Below, piece after piece: positions 8,978 through 17,012 of a stretch of 61,458 bases of DNA (positions are counted from its first letter, which is position 1; the number at the start of each line of letters is the position of its first letter). The notes below the pieces were generated by a model, which worked only from the letters and a program-made list of their open reading frames with translations, was not told the origin of the DNA and did not search any database. The stretch lies in NCBI RefSeq assembly GCF_009687885.1, contig NZ_BLAF01000065.1:1-61458 (forward strand). Direction: 5' to 3'. This DNA comes from Acrocarpospora pleiomorpha. Lineage in GTDB: Bacteria > Actinomycetota > Actinomycetes > Streptosporangiales > Streptosporangiaceae. Both the position numbers and the translations under genes were made by a program.

Positions 8978-9886
8978 ATGGGTGCTGACTTCGATTCCGT
9001 GACGAAAGCCGTAATCCCCGTCGCCGGTCTTGGCACGCGGTTCCTCCCCGCCACCAAGGCAACGCCGAAGGAGATGCTGCCGATCGTCGACAAGCCGGCC
9101 ATTCAGTATGTCGTCGAGGAGGCGGTCTCAGCCGGACTGCTCGACGTGCTGATGATCACCGCGCGCAACAAACGGTCGATCGAGGACCATTTCGATGTCG
9201 CCTACGAGCTGGAGGGCGCGCTCCGGGCCAAGGGCGACGAGGCACGTCTGTCCCAGATCCAGGAGCCGGTCGATCTCGCCACTATGCACTACATGCGTCA
9301 AGGCCAGCCTAAGGGCCTCGGCCACGCCGTTCTGTGCGCCAAGCAGCATGTCGGCAACGAGCCGTTCGCCTGCCTGCTCGGCGACGACCTGATCGACCCG
9401 GCCGATCCGCTGCTCCATCGCATGATCGAGGTCCGCCAGACGTATGGCGGAAGCGTGATCGGGCTGATGGAGGTTCCGCGCGAGCAGGTCTCGTTGTACG
9501 GCTGCGCGGCGATCGTCGAGACGGATGAGGACGACGTCGTCCGCGTCACGGATCTGGTCGAGAAGCCCGCACCTGAGGAGGCGCCGTCCAACTGGGCCAT
9601 CGTCGGGCGTTATGTGATCGACCCAGCGGTTTTCGAGGTGCTGGAGAAGACCCCGCCGGGGCGTGGCGGCGAGATCCAGCTCACCGACGCGTTGCGCACG
9701 CTCGCCGAGCGCGGCACCCACGAGGGCGGCCCCGTCCACGGCGTGCTCTTCCGCGGCCGGCGGTACGACACGGGCAACAAGCTCGAATACCTCCAGACTG
9801 TCGTTCAATTCGCTGCTCACCGTGAGGATCTCGCGCCCGAGTTCCTGCCGTGGCTGCGACAATTCCTAGATGAGGTCCAGTCCTAG
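8978..9886 (+). CDS. galU: UTP--glucose-1-phosphate uridylyltransferase
   Basis: 302 residues. It makes UDP-glucose from UTP and glucose-1-phosphate for cell-wall and exopolysaccharide sugars. Motifs: AVIPVAGLGTRFLPATKATPK (nucleotide loop), EMLPIVDKPAIQYVVEEA, the GKGLGHA-type loop PKGLGHAVLCAK, LLGDDLID and VEKPAPEEAPSNWAIVGRYV. Length is normal for bacterial GalU. The stop is only a few bases from the moeA start, so the two are probably co-transcribed. Confidence 0.95.
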   Translation: MGADFDSVTKAVIPVAGLGTRFLPATKATPKEMLPIVDKPAIQYVVEEAVSAGLLDVLMITARNKRSIEDHFDVAYELEGALRAKGDEARLSQIQEPVDLATMHYMRQGQPKGLGHAVLCAKQHVGNEPFACLLGDDLIDPADPLLHRMIEVRQTYGGSVIGLMEVPREQVSLYGCAAIVETDEDDVVRVTDLVEKPAPEEAPSNWAIVGRYVIDPAVFEVLEKTPPGRGGEIQLTDALRTLAERGTHEGGPVHGVLFRGRRYDTGNKLEYLQTVVQFAAHREDLAPEFLPWLRQFLDEVQS

Positions 9887-9890
9887 CGAC

Positions 9891-11075
9891 ATGAAGCCGG
9901 TCGAGCGGCATCTCGCCGACATCCTGGGTACGGTGCGGCCCCTGGCCCCGCTTGAGGTCGATCTCGAGCGGGCGCTGGGCACCGTTCTGGCCGAGGATGT
10001 GACGGCTCCGGTATCGCTGCCACCGTTCGACAACTCGGCCATGGATGGCTATGCGGTGCGTGCCGGGGATGTCGTGAACGTCCCTGTCAGTCTGTCGGTG
10101 ACCGAAGATGTGGCGGCCGGAGACGGCGCGCTCCGGGCGATCGGGTCCGGAATGGTCGCGCGGATCATGACGGGGGCGCCGGTGCCGGCGGGGGCGGACG
10201 CCGTCGTTCCGGTCGAGTGGACCGACGCCGGTCGCACCCAGGTCACCATCCACAAGCAGGTTCAGCCCGGCAACGCGATCCGCTTGATCGGGGAGGATGT
10301 CCGGGCAGGAGACGTGGTGCTGCGCGAGGGCACCCGGATCGGCGCGGCTCAGCTGGGCATCCTGGCGGGGGTGGGCCGCCGTCGCGTCCGGGTCCGGCCG
10401 CAGCCGCGCGTGGTCGTGCTCTCCACCGGCGCGGAACTGGCCGAACCGGGCACGCCGCTCGGCCCTGGCCAGATCTGGGAGTCCAACAGTTTCATGCTGG
10501 CCGCCGCGGTCCGAGAGGCGGGCGCCGAGGGCTTCCGGGCCGGAGCCGTCACCGATGATCCCAACAGGTTCCTCGACATCCTTGACGCGCAGCTCCTGCG
10601 CGCGGATGCCGTGATCACGAGCGGCGGGGTCTCGATGGGGGCATACGAACCGGTCAAGGAAGCGCTCGCTCCGCTGGGCCGGGTCGTGTTCGAGAAGGTC
10701 GCCATGCAGCCCGGGATGCCGCAGGGATTCGGCCTGGTCGGCGACGACAACGTGCCGATCTTCACCCTGCCCGGCAATCCGGTCTCAGCGTTCGTGTCGT
10801 TCGTCCTGTTCGTCCGGCCGGCATTGCGGCAAATGCAGGGTTTGCCCGCGACGTTGCCTGAGACAGTCAAGGCGACGACCACGGCGCCGCTGCATTCGCC
10901 GCCCGGGCGGCGGTCATTCCTGCGGGCGGTCCTGACCGGTGGCACCGTGGCTCCGGTGCACGGCCAGGGTTCCCATCAACTCGCCGCCCTGGCGTCGGCG
11001 AACGCGCTCGTGATCGTGCCCGAGGACGTGACCGTTCTCGCCGAGGGCGCCACCGTGGAAGTGATCCCGCTATGA
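9891..11075 (+). CDS. moeA: molybdopterin molybdotransferase MoeA / gephyrin-like Glp
   Basis: 394 residues. MoeA inserts molybdate into adenylated molybdopterin. Domain order is standard: N-terminal MoeA domain (MKPVERHLADIL, PPFDNSAMDGYAV), the MPT-binding MoCF domain (TGAELAEPGTPL, ITSGGVSMGAYE) and C-terminal domain IV. A second ATG at 9870 overlaps galU by 17 bp; 9891 matches the usual N-terminus. In Corynebacterium a MoeA-like protein, Glp, binds FtsZ and works with the membrane receptor GlpR. A SepX/GlpR gene lies 2 kb downstream here, so this copy may be Glp. Confidence 0.9.
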   Translation: MKPVERHLADILGTVRPLAPLEVDLERALGTVLAEDVTAPVSLPPFDNSAMDGYAVRAGDVVNVPVSLSVTEDVAAGDGALRAIGSGMVARIMTGAPVPAGADAVVPVEWTDAGRTQVTIHKQVQPGNAIRLIGEDVRAGDVVLREGTRIGAAQLGILAGVGRRRVRVRPQPRVVVLSTGAELAEPGTPLGPGQIWESNSFMLAAAVREAGAEGFRAGAVTDDPNRFLDILDAQLLRADAVITSGGVSMGAYEPVKEALAPLGRVVFEKVAMQPGMPQGFGLVGDDNVPIFTLPGNPVSAFVSFVLFVRPALRQMQGLPATLPETVKATTTAPLHSPPGRRSFLRAVLTGGTVAPVHGQGSHQLAALASANALVIVPEDVTVLAEGATVEVIPL

Positions 11076-11539
11076 ATCTCAGCCATCTCGACGATTCCGG
11101 CGCGGCCCGCATGGTCGATGTGTCGGAAAAGGCGGTTTCCGCCCGTACGGCTACCGCGTCCGGGCGTGTCCTGCTTTCCGCGGAGGCGGTAGCCGTACTG
11201 CGATCCGGCGATGTGCCCAAAGGGGACGCGCTCGGCGTGGCGCGAATCGCCGGGATCATGGGCGCGAAGCGGACTCCTGATCTGGTGCCGCTCTGCCATC
11301 CCATCGCGCTGCACGGAGTGAAGGTGGAGCTCACGGTCGTCGACAGCGGGGTCGAGATCACCGCAAAGGTGAAGACGGTGGACAAGACGGGCGTTGAAAT
11401 GGAGGCTTTGACAGCGGTGTCCGTGGCCGCCCTCGGTCTCATCGACATGATCAAGGCCGTGGATCCGGCCGCCGTCATCACCGACGTACGCGTTGAGGAG
11501 AAGACCGGCGGCAAGACCGGCGTCTGGACCCGGCCATGA
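11072..11539 (+). CDS. moaC: cyclic pyranopterin monophosphate synthase MoaC
   Basis: 155 residues. Second step of molybdenum-cofactor synthesis, forming cPMP. Conserved features: MVDVSEKAVSARTA, KGDALGVARIAGIMGAKRT, PLCHPIAL and VEMEALTAVSVAALGLIDMIKA with the catalytic Lys/Asp region. Its ATG overlaps the moeA stop (ATGA), a sign of translational coupling. Confidence 0.96.
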   Translation: MNLSHLDDSGAARMVDVSEKAVSARTATASGRVLLSAEAVAVLRSGDVPKGDALGVARIAGIMGAKRTPDLVPLCHPIALHGVKVELTVVDSGVEITAKVKTVDKTGVEMEALTAVSVAALGLIDMIKAVDPAAVITDVRVEEKTGGKTGVWTRP

Positions 11540-12018
11540 GCCCGGTGCGCGCCCTGGTGATCACAGCCTCCAACCGCGCGGCTGCGGGGATTTACCCGGA
11601 TAAATCCGGTGTGCTCCTGGCCGAATTGCTCATATCGGCGGGATGTGAGGTGGACGGACCCCGCGTAGTCCCCGACGGTGAGCCCGTCGAGGCCGCTTTG
11701 CGCGCGGGCATCGCCGACGGCTTCGACGTCATCGTGACCACCGGCGGCACCGGTCTCACCCCCACCGACCTCACCCCCGAGATGACCCGCCGCGTCATCG
11801 ATCGGGAGATCCCTGGCATTGCGGAAGCCGTACGCCAGATAAATCGGGAAAAGGTTCCCACGTCGATCTTGTCGCGAGGGCTTGCCGGGCAGGCGGGCAG
11901 CACGCTGGTCGTCAATCTGCCGGGCTCGACCGGAGGGGTGCGTGACGGTATGGCCGTACTCGCCCCCATCCTCGCCCACGCCGTCGACCAGATCCGCGGC
12001 GGTGATCACCGTGGCTGA
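11536..12018 (+). CDS. mog: molybdenum cofactor biosynthesis protein MogA/MoaB
   Basis: 160 residues. MogA-type proteins adenylate molybdopterin before molybdate insertion. The MoCF-domain signature is clear: ITASNRAAAGIYPDKSG, DVIVTTGGTGLTPTDLTPE and LPGSTGGVRDGM. The ATG overlaps the moaC stop by 4 bp, completing a coupled moeA-moaC-mog unit. The other moco genes (moaA, moaD/E, mobA) are not in the window. Confidence 0.93.
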   Translation: MSPVRALVITASNRAAAGIYPDKSGVLLAELLISAGCEVDGPRVVPDGEPVEAALRAGIADGFDVIVTTGGTGLTPTDLTPEMTRRVIDREIPGIAEAVRQINREKVPTSILSRGLAGQAGSTLVVNLPGSTGGVRDGMAVLAPILAHAVDQIRGGDHRG

Positions 12019-12144
12019 TCTGACCGGGCACAAGCGATGAAAGCGGCCAAATCCAACGCCCTCCCGCCATGGACACCGCCTGACCGTGTGCTCTTCCGCA
12101 CACCCGTCGTGGCGGACACGCCCTCTTCCGGGGATGATTGACTC

Positions 12145-12783
12145 GTGGATCGATTGCGCGGCTGGCCCGCGACCCTGGCGGAGGGGCCCGTGGGGCTCCG
12201 TCCGCTCCGGCTGCGCGACGTGCGCGCGTGGCGGGATACGCGGCTGCGCAACGCCGACTGGCTGCGTCCATGGGAACCGAGCAACCCGGAAACGCCGCTG
12301 TTCCGCACCGGTCTCGGGCCGTACGTCTCGATGGTCGGGACCCTCAAGCGCGAAGCGCGCCAGGGGCTCGCGCTGCCCTGGGTGGTTACGTACAACGGCG
12401 CGTTCGTCGGGCAGCTGACGGTCGGCGCGATCGTCTGGGGGTCCGCTCGCTCCGCACAGGTCGGGTACTGGGTGGACGGGGCCGTCGCGGGCCGCGGCAT
12501 CATCCCCACCGCGCTCGCCCTGGCCGTCGACCACTGCTTCTTCACCACCGGCCTGCACCGCCTGGAGGCGAACATCCGCCCCGAGAACCACGCCAGCCGC
12601 CGAGTGGTCGAAAAGCTAGGCTTCCGCGAGGAAGGCATCCGCCGCCGCCAGCTCCATATCGACGGCGCCTGGCGGGACCATATCTGTTACGCCTTGACGG
12701 TGGAAGACGCTCCCCGCGGCCTGCTCGTGCAGTGGCGCCGCACCCGGGACGCCTCGGCCACGCGCCGGACCGAAGCCCAGTGA
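12145..12783 (+). CDS. GNAT N-acetyltransferase (RimJ/RimL type)
   Basis: 212 residues. RimJ-like layout: GPVGLRPLRLRDVRAWRDTR at the N-terminus, acetyl-CoA loop after the beta-bulge strand VGYWVDGAVAGRGIIPTAL, then the LHRLEANIRPENHASRRVVEKLGFREEG motif region typical of ribosomal-protein or small-molecule alanine acetyltransferases. The GTG at 12145 is 126 bp after mog. It commonly sits next to moco genes in actinomycetes; its substrate is unknown. Confidence 0.88.
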   Translation: MDRLRGWPATLAEGPVGLRPLRLRDVRAWRDTRLRNADWLRPWEPSNPETPLFRTGLGPYVSMVGTLKREARQGLALPWVVTYNGAFVGQLTVGAIVWGSARSAQVGYWVDGAVAGRGIIPTALALAVDHCFFTTGLHRLEANIRPENHASRRVVEKLGFREEGIRRRQLHIDGAWRDHICYALTVEDAPRGLLVQWRRTRDASATRRTEAQ

Positions 12784-12962
12784 ACGCGTCCTAGCTACCG
12801 CTTGTTGCGCCGATTTACATGAACAGCTTTGACGATCTCGCGACACACCGCACCGAATGCTCGTCAATCAGTGACACGCCGTCTTACGGTGCGTGACGTG
12901 AGCACATCTGCGCGGCGACCAGTCCCCAGATGTCTCCAGGCAGCCCAGAGAAGGAGGATCGC

Positions 12963-13661
12963 ATGAGCAGCGTCCTCCTTTACCTTGCGATCGTGGCGAT
13001 GTGGCTGGGCGTCCTGGTCCCGATGTGGCTCCGCCGCGACCGTTACGTGTACGTGGACGACGAGAAGTTCACGGTCGAAGGCGACACCCTCACCGAGCCG
13101 CTCCCGGCGGCACACGAGCCACAGAACCCTGACGCGCTATCCGTCTCGGAGCCATTGGTCGCGATGGAGCCGAAGGGCTCGGACGAAGGTTCCCCGGGTC
13201 TGCCCGGGTCGAGGGGACGCGCGGGCCTGCCCGGTTCGCCGGATCAGGCTGGTTCGGGCCCCGCGACCGAGCCGGTCGCGCCCGCTGACAGCCGCCGTGC
13301 CGAGTGGCGGCGCCGTGCCCGCATCACCGCGCGCCGCCGCCGGCGTCTGCTCTGGAGCGTCCTGCTGTTCCTGGCGTCCGTGGTGACAGCGGCGGTGCAG
13401 ATCGTCCCCTGGTGGGGCGTCGCTCCCTCCGCCGTGGTCCTGATCGGCTACCTCGCCGTACTTCGTGTCGCCGTAAGCATCGACGCGGAGCAGCGCGAAC
13501 TGGCCGCCAGAGCCCAGGCCTCCCGCGCCCGCCACGCCCGCGAACTCCGCCGCCGCCTGGAGGAAGCCGCCCGCGAAGCCGAGATCATCGAGATCGAGGC
13601 CCGCCGCCGAGTCCAGGTCTTCGATCAGTACGCCGACCACCGCCGCGCGGTCGGCGACTGA
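12963..13661 (+). CDS. sepX: divisome membrane protein SepX/GlpR
   Basis: 232 residues. An N-terminal membrane helix (MSSVLLYLAIVAMWLGVLVP) followed by RRDRYVYVDD is the family signature; then a variable Pro/Gly-rich linker, an Arg-rich stretch, two membrane helices (about 135-170) and a C-terminal Arg/Glu/Ala coiled coil. SepX supports Z-ring and hyphal septum formation in Streptomyces; the Corynebacterium homologue GlpR is the receptor for the gephyrin-like Glp. The start has GAAGGAGG just upstream. Confidence 0.88.
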   Translation: MSSVLLYLAIVAMWLGVLVPMWLRRDRYVYVDDEKFTVEGDTLTEPLPAAHEPQNPDALSVSEPLVAMEPKGSDEGSPGLPGSRGRAGLPGSPDQAGSGPATEPVAPADSRRAEWRRRARITARRRRRLLWSVLLFLASVVTAAVQIVPWWGVAPSAVVLIGYLAVLRVAVSIDAEQRELAARAQASRARHARELRRRLEEAAREAEIIEIEARRRVQVFDQYADHRRAVGD

Positions 13662-13711
13662 CCCAGATGGCGCGAACACCCCTGGAAGTTTGCTAACCTA
13701 AACGAGTTCCA

Positions 13712-13785
13712 GGGGCTATAGCGCAGTCCGGTAGCGCACTTCGTTCGCATCGAAGGGGTCTGGGGTTCAAATCCCCATAGCTCCA
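13712..13785 (+). tRNA. tRNA-Ala (anticodon CGC)
   Basis: 74-nt cloverleaf: acceptor GGGGCTA/TAGCTCC with the G3-U70 pair that identifies tRNA-Ala, D-stem GCGC/GCGC, anticodon stem CTTCG/CGAAG with loop TTCGCAT (anticodon CGC, reading GCG), T-arm TGGGG-TTCAAAT-CCCCA and discriminator A. CCA is not encoded. Its 3' half is the attachment core repeated three times downstream. Confidence 0.96.
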
Positions 13786-13790
13786 CCCAG
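13744..13790. repeat. attachment-site core, copy 1 (inside tRNA-Ala)
   Basis: The 47-bp stretch from the anticodon loop (TTCGCAT) to 5 bp after the tRNA is repeated exactly at 16432-16478 and nearly so at 23022-23064 and 26471-26514. This is the usual att site of tyrosine-recombinase elements that restore the tRNA on integration. Confidence 0.85.
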
Positions 13791-13815
13791 AAGGGCAAGG
13801 TCAGGGCCTTGATCG

Positions 13816-14127
13816 CTAAGCGGTCAGGCCCTGTGTGTTTCTGGCAGAAATTCGGGAGACGACTTTGGCCGCCGTCCCGGCACGCCACCGCGCGAGCTCG
13901 CGATCCAGAAGTGGGATAGGAGAGGTCGGCCACATCTCAAAGCGGCTGGCGATGGCGTTCTCCCACGGCCCGTCGAGGAGCTCAAGCAGCTGCTCGCGCA
14001 TCCCCTGGGTGATGTGGCCGTAGCGGCCCTGCATGGTCGGGTCCTCGTGCTCCATGCGCTCCCGGCGAAGTCGGCGGAGGGTTCCAGGCCTCCGCGCGCG
14101 AACTCGGCCGTCACGGCGGACGGCCTA
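13816..14127 (-). pseudogene. C-terminal remnant of a tyrosine recombinase (integrase)
   Basis: About 100 codons in frame up to the TAG at 13816. HEDPTMQGRYGHIT is the region holding the catalytic Tyr of actinomycete integrases, followed by QLLELLDGPWENAI, SPIPLLDRELARWRAG and the end KVVSRISARNTQGLTA. The Arg-His-Arg core and the N-terminal domains are absent; upstream of about 14127 the frame runs into unrelated sequence before lysE. It reads toward the tRNA, the normal position for int beside attL. A matching tail is at 23094. Confidence 0.85.
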
Positions 14128-14274
14128 AGGTGTTTGACGACGCCATAATCGCCTATGCGTGGGCGCGCGGGGTGGCCGTGCCCTGGCCCCCTGACCCCGC
14201 CTGCGGGCCGCAGACCCTCCGCCGGGTTTTGTCAGACCCTGCCTTTACGCTGGTGCCGATGCGAAGGGGGCGCG

Positions 14275-14922
14275 ATGAGTTACGGGGCCTTGGCAGGGAT
14301 CGCCCTGGTGGCGTTGGGTATGGTGCTCACTCCTGGGCCCAACATGGTCTATCTGGTGTCACGGTCGATCGCCCAGGGTCGCAGGGCCGGTCTCGTCTCA
14401 CTCACCGGCGTGGTCGTGGGTTTCCTCGCGTACCTGACGGCGACCTGCCTGGGTCTCACCGCGGTGTTCGCCCTGGTCCCGGCCGCGTACACGGCGATCA
14501 AACTGGCCGGTGCCTGCTACCTGCTCTACCTCGCATGGAAGACCCTGCGCCCGGGCGGCCTCTCGGTTTTCGAACCCGGCGACCTGCGCCCCGACTCGAC
14601 GTCTCGGCTCTTCACCATGGGTTTGGTCACCAACCTGCTCAACCCGAAGGCGGCTGTGCTTTACCTGTCCCTGCTGCCCCAGTTCATCGACCCGTCGACA
14701 GGCCACGTGATGATGCAGAGCTTCGTCCTGGGCACCGTACAGATCACCGTGAGCATGGCCGTGAACCTGCTGATCGTCTTCACGGCAGGCACCCTCGCCA
14801 CCTTCCTCAAAACCCGCCCAACCTGGCTCCGCGCGCAGCGCTACGTGACCGGCACCCTGCTCGGCGTCTTCGCACTCAAACTGGCGACTGACCGCTCCCG
14901 CGCAGCCGTGGCCACACCATGA
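14275..14922 (+). CDS. LysE/RhtB-family amino-acid exporter
   Basis: 215 residues with about six membrane helices. The family signature ALGMVLTPGPNMVYLVSRSIAQGRRAG is near the N-terminus, followed by the long KLAGACYLLYLAWKTLR helix and LVTNLLNPKAAVLYLSLLPQF. It exports amino acids or analogues across the plasma membrane; the substrate is unknown. The ATG at 14275 follows GAAGGGGG. Cargo of the first decayed element. Confidence 0.9.
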   Translation: MSYGALAGIALVALGMVLTPGPNMVYLVSRSIAQGRRAGLVSLTGVVVGFLAYLTATCLGLTAVFALVPAAYTAIKLAGACYLLYLAWKTLRPGGLSVFEPGDLRPDSTSRLFTMGLVTNLLNPKAAVLYLSLLPQFIDPSTGHVMMQSFVLGTVQITVSMAVNLLIVFTAGTLATFLKTRPTWLRAQRYVTGTLLGVFALKLATDRSRAAVATP

Positions 14923-14993
14923 GTTCGCGTTCGTTATCCGAACTGGTGACGGTGCGTTGATCGCGTAGGTTCGCGTGATGGGCGGGAGAGACG

Positions 14994-15130
14994 ATGGCGG
15001 CCGGTGATGTCGCGGTGGTGACCGGGGCCGGTTCCGGGATTGGCAGGGTGGTGAGCAGGGCGCTGCTGGACGCGGGGTAATGGGTGGCGCTCGCGGGGCG
15101 GCGTACGGAACCGTTACGGGAGAGCGCCGG
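14994..15130 (+). pseudogene. short-chain dehydrogenase, N-terminal fragment with stop
   Basis: Begins as a normal SDR (VAVVTGAGSGIGR, TGxxxGIG cofactor loop) but TAA at 15078 replaces the usual aromatic codon of the second strand; the frame then continues as WVALAGRRTEPL and ends near 15130. So it has both a nonsense change and a 3' deletion. Confidence 0.8.
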
Positions 15131-15165
15131 AGATCATTCCCGATCTATTTAGAGGGGTGAGGATG

Positions 15166-15203
15166 CTACGCATAGATGGATGATAACTTTCATCTATGCG
15201 TAG
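15166..15203. promoter_or_regulatory. 13-bp inverted repeat over the nucleotidyltransferase start
   Basis: CTACGCATAGATG (15166-15178) and CATCTATGCGTAG (15191-15203) are perfect inverted repeats separated by 12 bp; the right arm contains the ATG (15196). This is probably the operator bound by the winged helix of the gene product, with a leaderless or very short leader. Confidence 0.6.
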
Positions 15204-15789
15204 TAAGGGGCCGCCGCTTTTGCCGATCTTCCGGTCGCGGCACCAGGCGGACCTGCTGACTCTGCTGTTCCTGCAGCCTGATCGCGAGTTCACGTTGACT
15301 GAGTTGGCGGAGCGGGTTGGGGTGCCACTGACGACCCTGCAGAGAGAGGCTGGACGGTTGGAGGAGGCAGGCATTCTCGCTGGTCGGCGGGTGGGTAGGG
15401 CTCGCTTGATCCGGGCTGCGGTGCCTGGGCGTTACGCGAGGTCGCTCACCGAGTTGCTGACCTTGGCGTTTGGGCCTCATGTCCTTGTACAGGAGGAGAT
15501 TGCGGGGATGCCAGGTGTCGATGGCGTGGCGATCTTCGGTTCGTGGGCGAGTCGATACCGGGGGGAGTCCGGTCCGCTGCCCAGCGATATCGATGTCCTG
15601 GTCATTGGAAATCTCTCTCGCAGTGAGGTCTATGAGGCGGCTGAGCGCGTAGAAGCACGGCTCGGAATCCCGGTCAATCCGATCCTCATGGCATTCGAAC
15701 GTTGGAATGAAGCTGCGGATCCGCTTGTCGAGCAGATCCGGGCGTCGCCGGTCGTCTGGGTGAAGGACCTGCCGGAGGAGGCCGAGTGA
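15196..15789 (+). CDS. winged-helix MNT-type nucleotidyltransferase (antitoxin-like)
   Basis: 197 residues. The N-terminal winged helix (about 15-85: LTELAERVGVPLTTLQREAGRLEEAGIL) is joined to a minimal nucleotidyltransferase (about 95-190). The polymerase-beta motif is GSWASRYRGE...SDIDVLV, giving Gly-Ser and the DxD metal pair. MNT proteins paired with HEPN partners act as toxin-antitoxin systems, the MNT AMPylating and silencing the HEPN RNase. The next gene is a HEPN protein overlapping the stop. An inverted repeat over the start suggests autoregulation. Confidence 0.82.
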   Translation: MRSKGPPLLPIFRSRHQADLLTLLFLQPDREFTLTELAERVGVPLTTLQREAGRLEEAGILAGRRVGRARLIRAAVPGRYARSLTELLTLAFGPHVLVQEEIAGMPGVDGVAIFGSWASRYRGESGPLPSDIDVLVIGNLSRSEVYEAAERVEARLGIPVNPILMAFERWNEAADPLVEQIRASPVVWVKDLPEEAE

Positions 15790-16191
15790 TGCGTTGGTCA
15801 CCGGGCAGGAATGAGGTTGAACGCCTGCTTGGAGACGGGCGGCTTCAGAAGGTCGTCGGTATGGCCGCCGATGGAACCCAGTGGTTGGAGCGCGAAGCGT
15901 ACCTTGGAGACCGCTCGGGCGGTCACTGGCGATCCGGACAGCGCTTTCGTTCTCGTCTACGACGCCGCTCGACACGCTTGCACCGGAGTATTGGCGCACC
16001 AGGGTCTCCGGCCCACGACCGCAGGCGGGCACTACGTCGTCGAGGAAGTTCTGCGAGCTCAGTTCGGTGGTGTCTTCAGGGAGTTTGGAGCGCTACGGCG
16101 ACGCCGTAATGAGATCGAATACCCGATGCGTCCGGGGGATTTCGTACGCATGACGAAGCTGCGGCGGCGATTGCCACCGCTGATCGGCTGA
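15786..16191 (+). pseudogene. HEPN-domain partner of the MNT protein, frameshifted
   Basis: Starts at GTG/ATG overlapping the MNT stop (RNEVERLLGDGRLQKVVGMAADGTQWLER), then the conserved HEPN body (LETARAVTGDPDSAF, YDAARHACTGVLAHQGLR, FGALRRRRNEIEYP) continues in another frame. The switch lies at 15889-15896 in GAGCGCGAAGCG; adding one CG unit would restore ERAKRTLETA. The usual catalytic RxxxxH is not clear: the motif reads RRRRNEIEYP. It is either an inactivated toxin, a phase-variable one, or a base-calling error in a CG run. Confidence 0.75.
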
Positions 16192-16312
16192 TCGACGCGG
16201 CTCACAGACTGATTGGCGAACTCTCTCTCTTTTGATGTCTCGATCGCGTGGCGCACTTCATTTCGTCGGCCGTCGGGCTTCTAAGTTTGCCACTGCGCAG
16301 ACGTGGTTCAAC

Positions 16313-16339
16313 GTGAGTGACGAACTGAGTGACAACGGG
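16313..16339. repeat. putative integrase arm-type sites, copy A
   Basis: Two TGAGTGAC units spaced 12 bp start to start, then AACGGG. The same pair lies at 22903 and 26350, always 119-121 bp left of an att core. Direct repeats at fixed distance from the core are typical of tyrosine-recombinase arm sites; the assignment is inference. Confidence 0.55.
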
Positions 16340-16431
16340 CGCGAACACTTGGCGACGTCACCGCACCGCGAGGTACCGTAGCGCCAGGTCAACGGCCTCA
16401 CAATGAGTAAGTCGCACCGCGCGCAAGTGGC

Positions 16432-16478
16432 TTCGCATCGAAGGGGTCTGGGGTTCAAATCCCCATAGCTCCACCCAG
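16432..16478. repeat. attachment-site core, copy 2
   Basis: Exact 47-bp repeat of the tRNA-Ala 3' half. It does not form a tRNA because the 5' half is unrelated. It bounds element A (left) and element B (right). Confidence 0.88.
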
Positions 16479-16483
16479 GTCAG

Positions 16484-16515
16484 AGGCCAGTTCCGATCAT
16501 CGGAACTGGCCTTTC
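16484..16515 (+). terminator. Rho-independent terminator after att copy 2
   Basis: 12-bp stem AGGCCAGTTCCG / CGGAACTGGCCT with loop ATCAT, followed by TTC. It probably served the original tRNA-Ala before insertion separated them. Confidence 0.75.
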
Positions 16516-17012
16516 TGGTCTCCGTACAGCCAAGAAGTACAGCAGTAGGCTTGCCAGCCGTCGGCCGGGACGCTACGCGCTACATCTGGGCAAAGGACCT
16601 GGCCAACGGCATGAGGGCTGTAGCGCTGCCGCTACATGTGGCGGGTCCGCCGCTACGCTCGCCAACCCGTGGTTGGCCGCAGGATCGATCGACCACGTGA
16701 AGATCGATCGACCTGCGGGCTCGATCGAGGATGCGGGGGTCTATCCGGGGGTGCGGCCGGTGTGGTCGGCGCAGATGCGGAAAGCACGCATGCTTGCGAA
16801 CCGGACAGGTTCGGTCAGGTTCCGTCGCCGAATCGACCGTCTCACCGGGCAGATATGAGGCGCTGGAAACAGCACGCGCCTACCGCACACCACCGGAGTG
16901 GCTGCGCCCACCTACCCGGTGCTTGCCCCGCTACCTGGCTGGGTCGTCGACCCGCGCTTCCAGCCCGCCGAGCTACCCCGTTGTGTGTCTTCGCCCGCTG
17001 GGCGACGCCGCG
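16516..17012. other. gene-free interval in element B
   Basis: No coding sequence could be supported. It contains several GATCGATCGA-rich words near 16683-16730 that form local inverted repeats. Confidence 0.4.
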
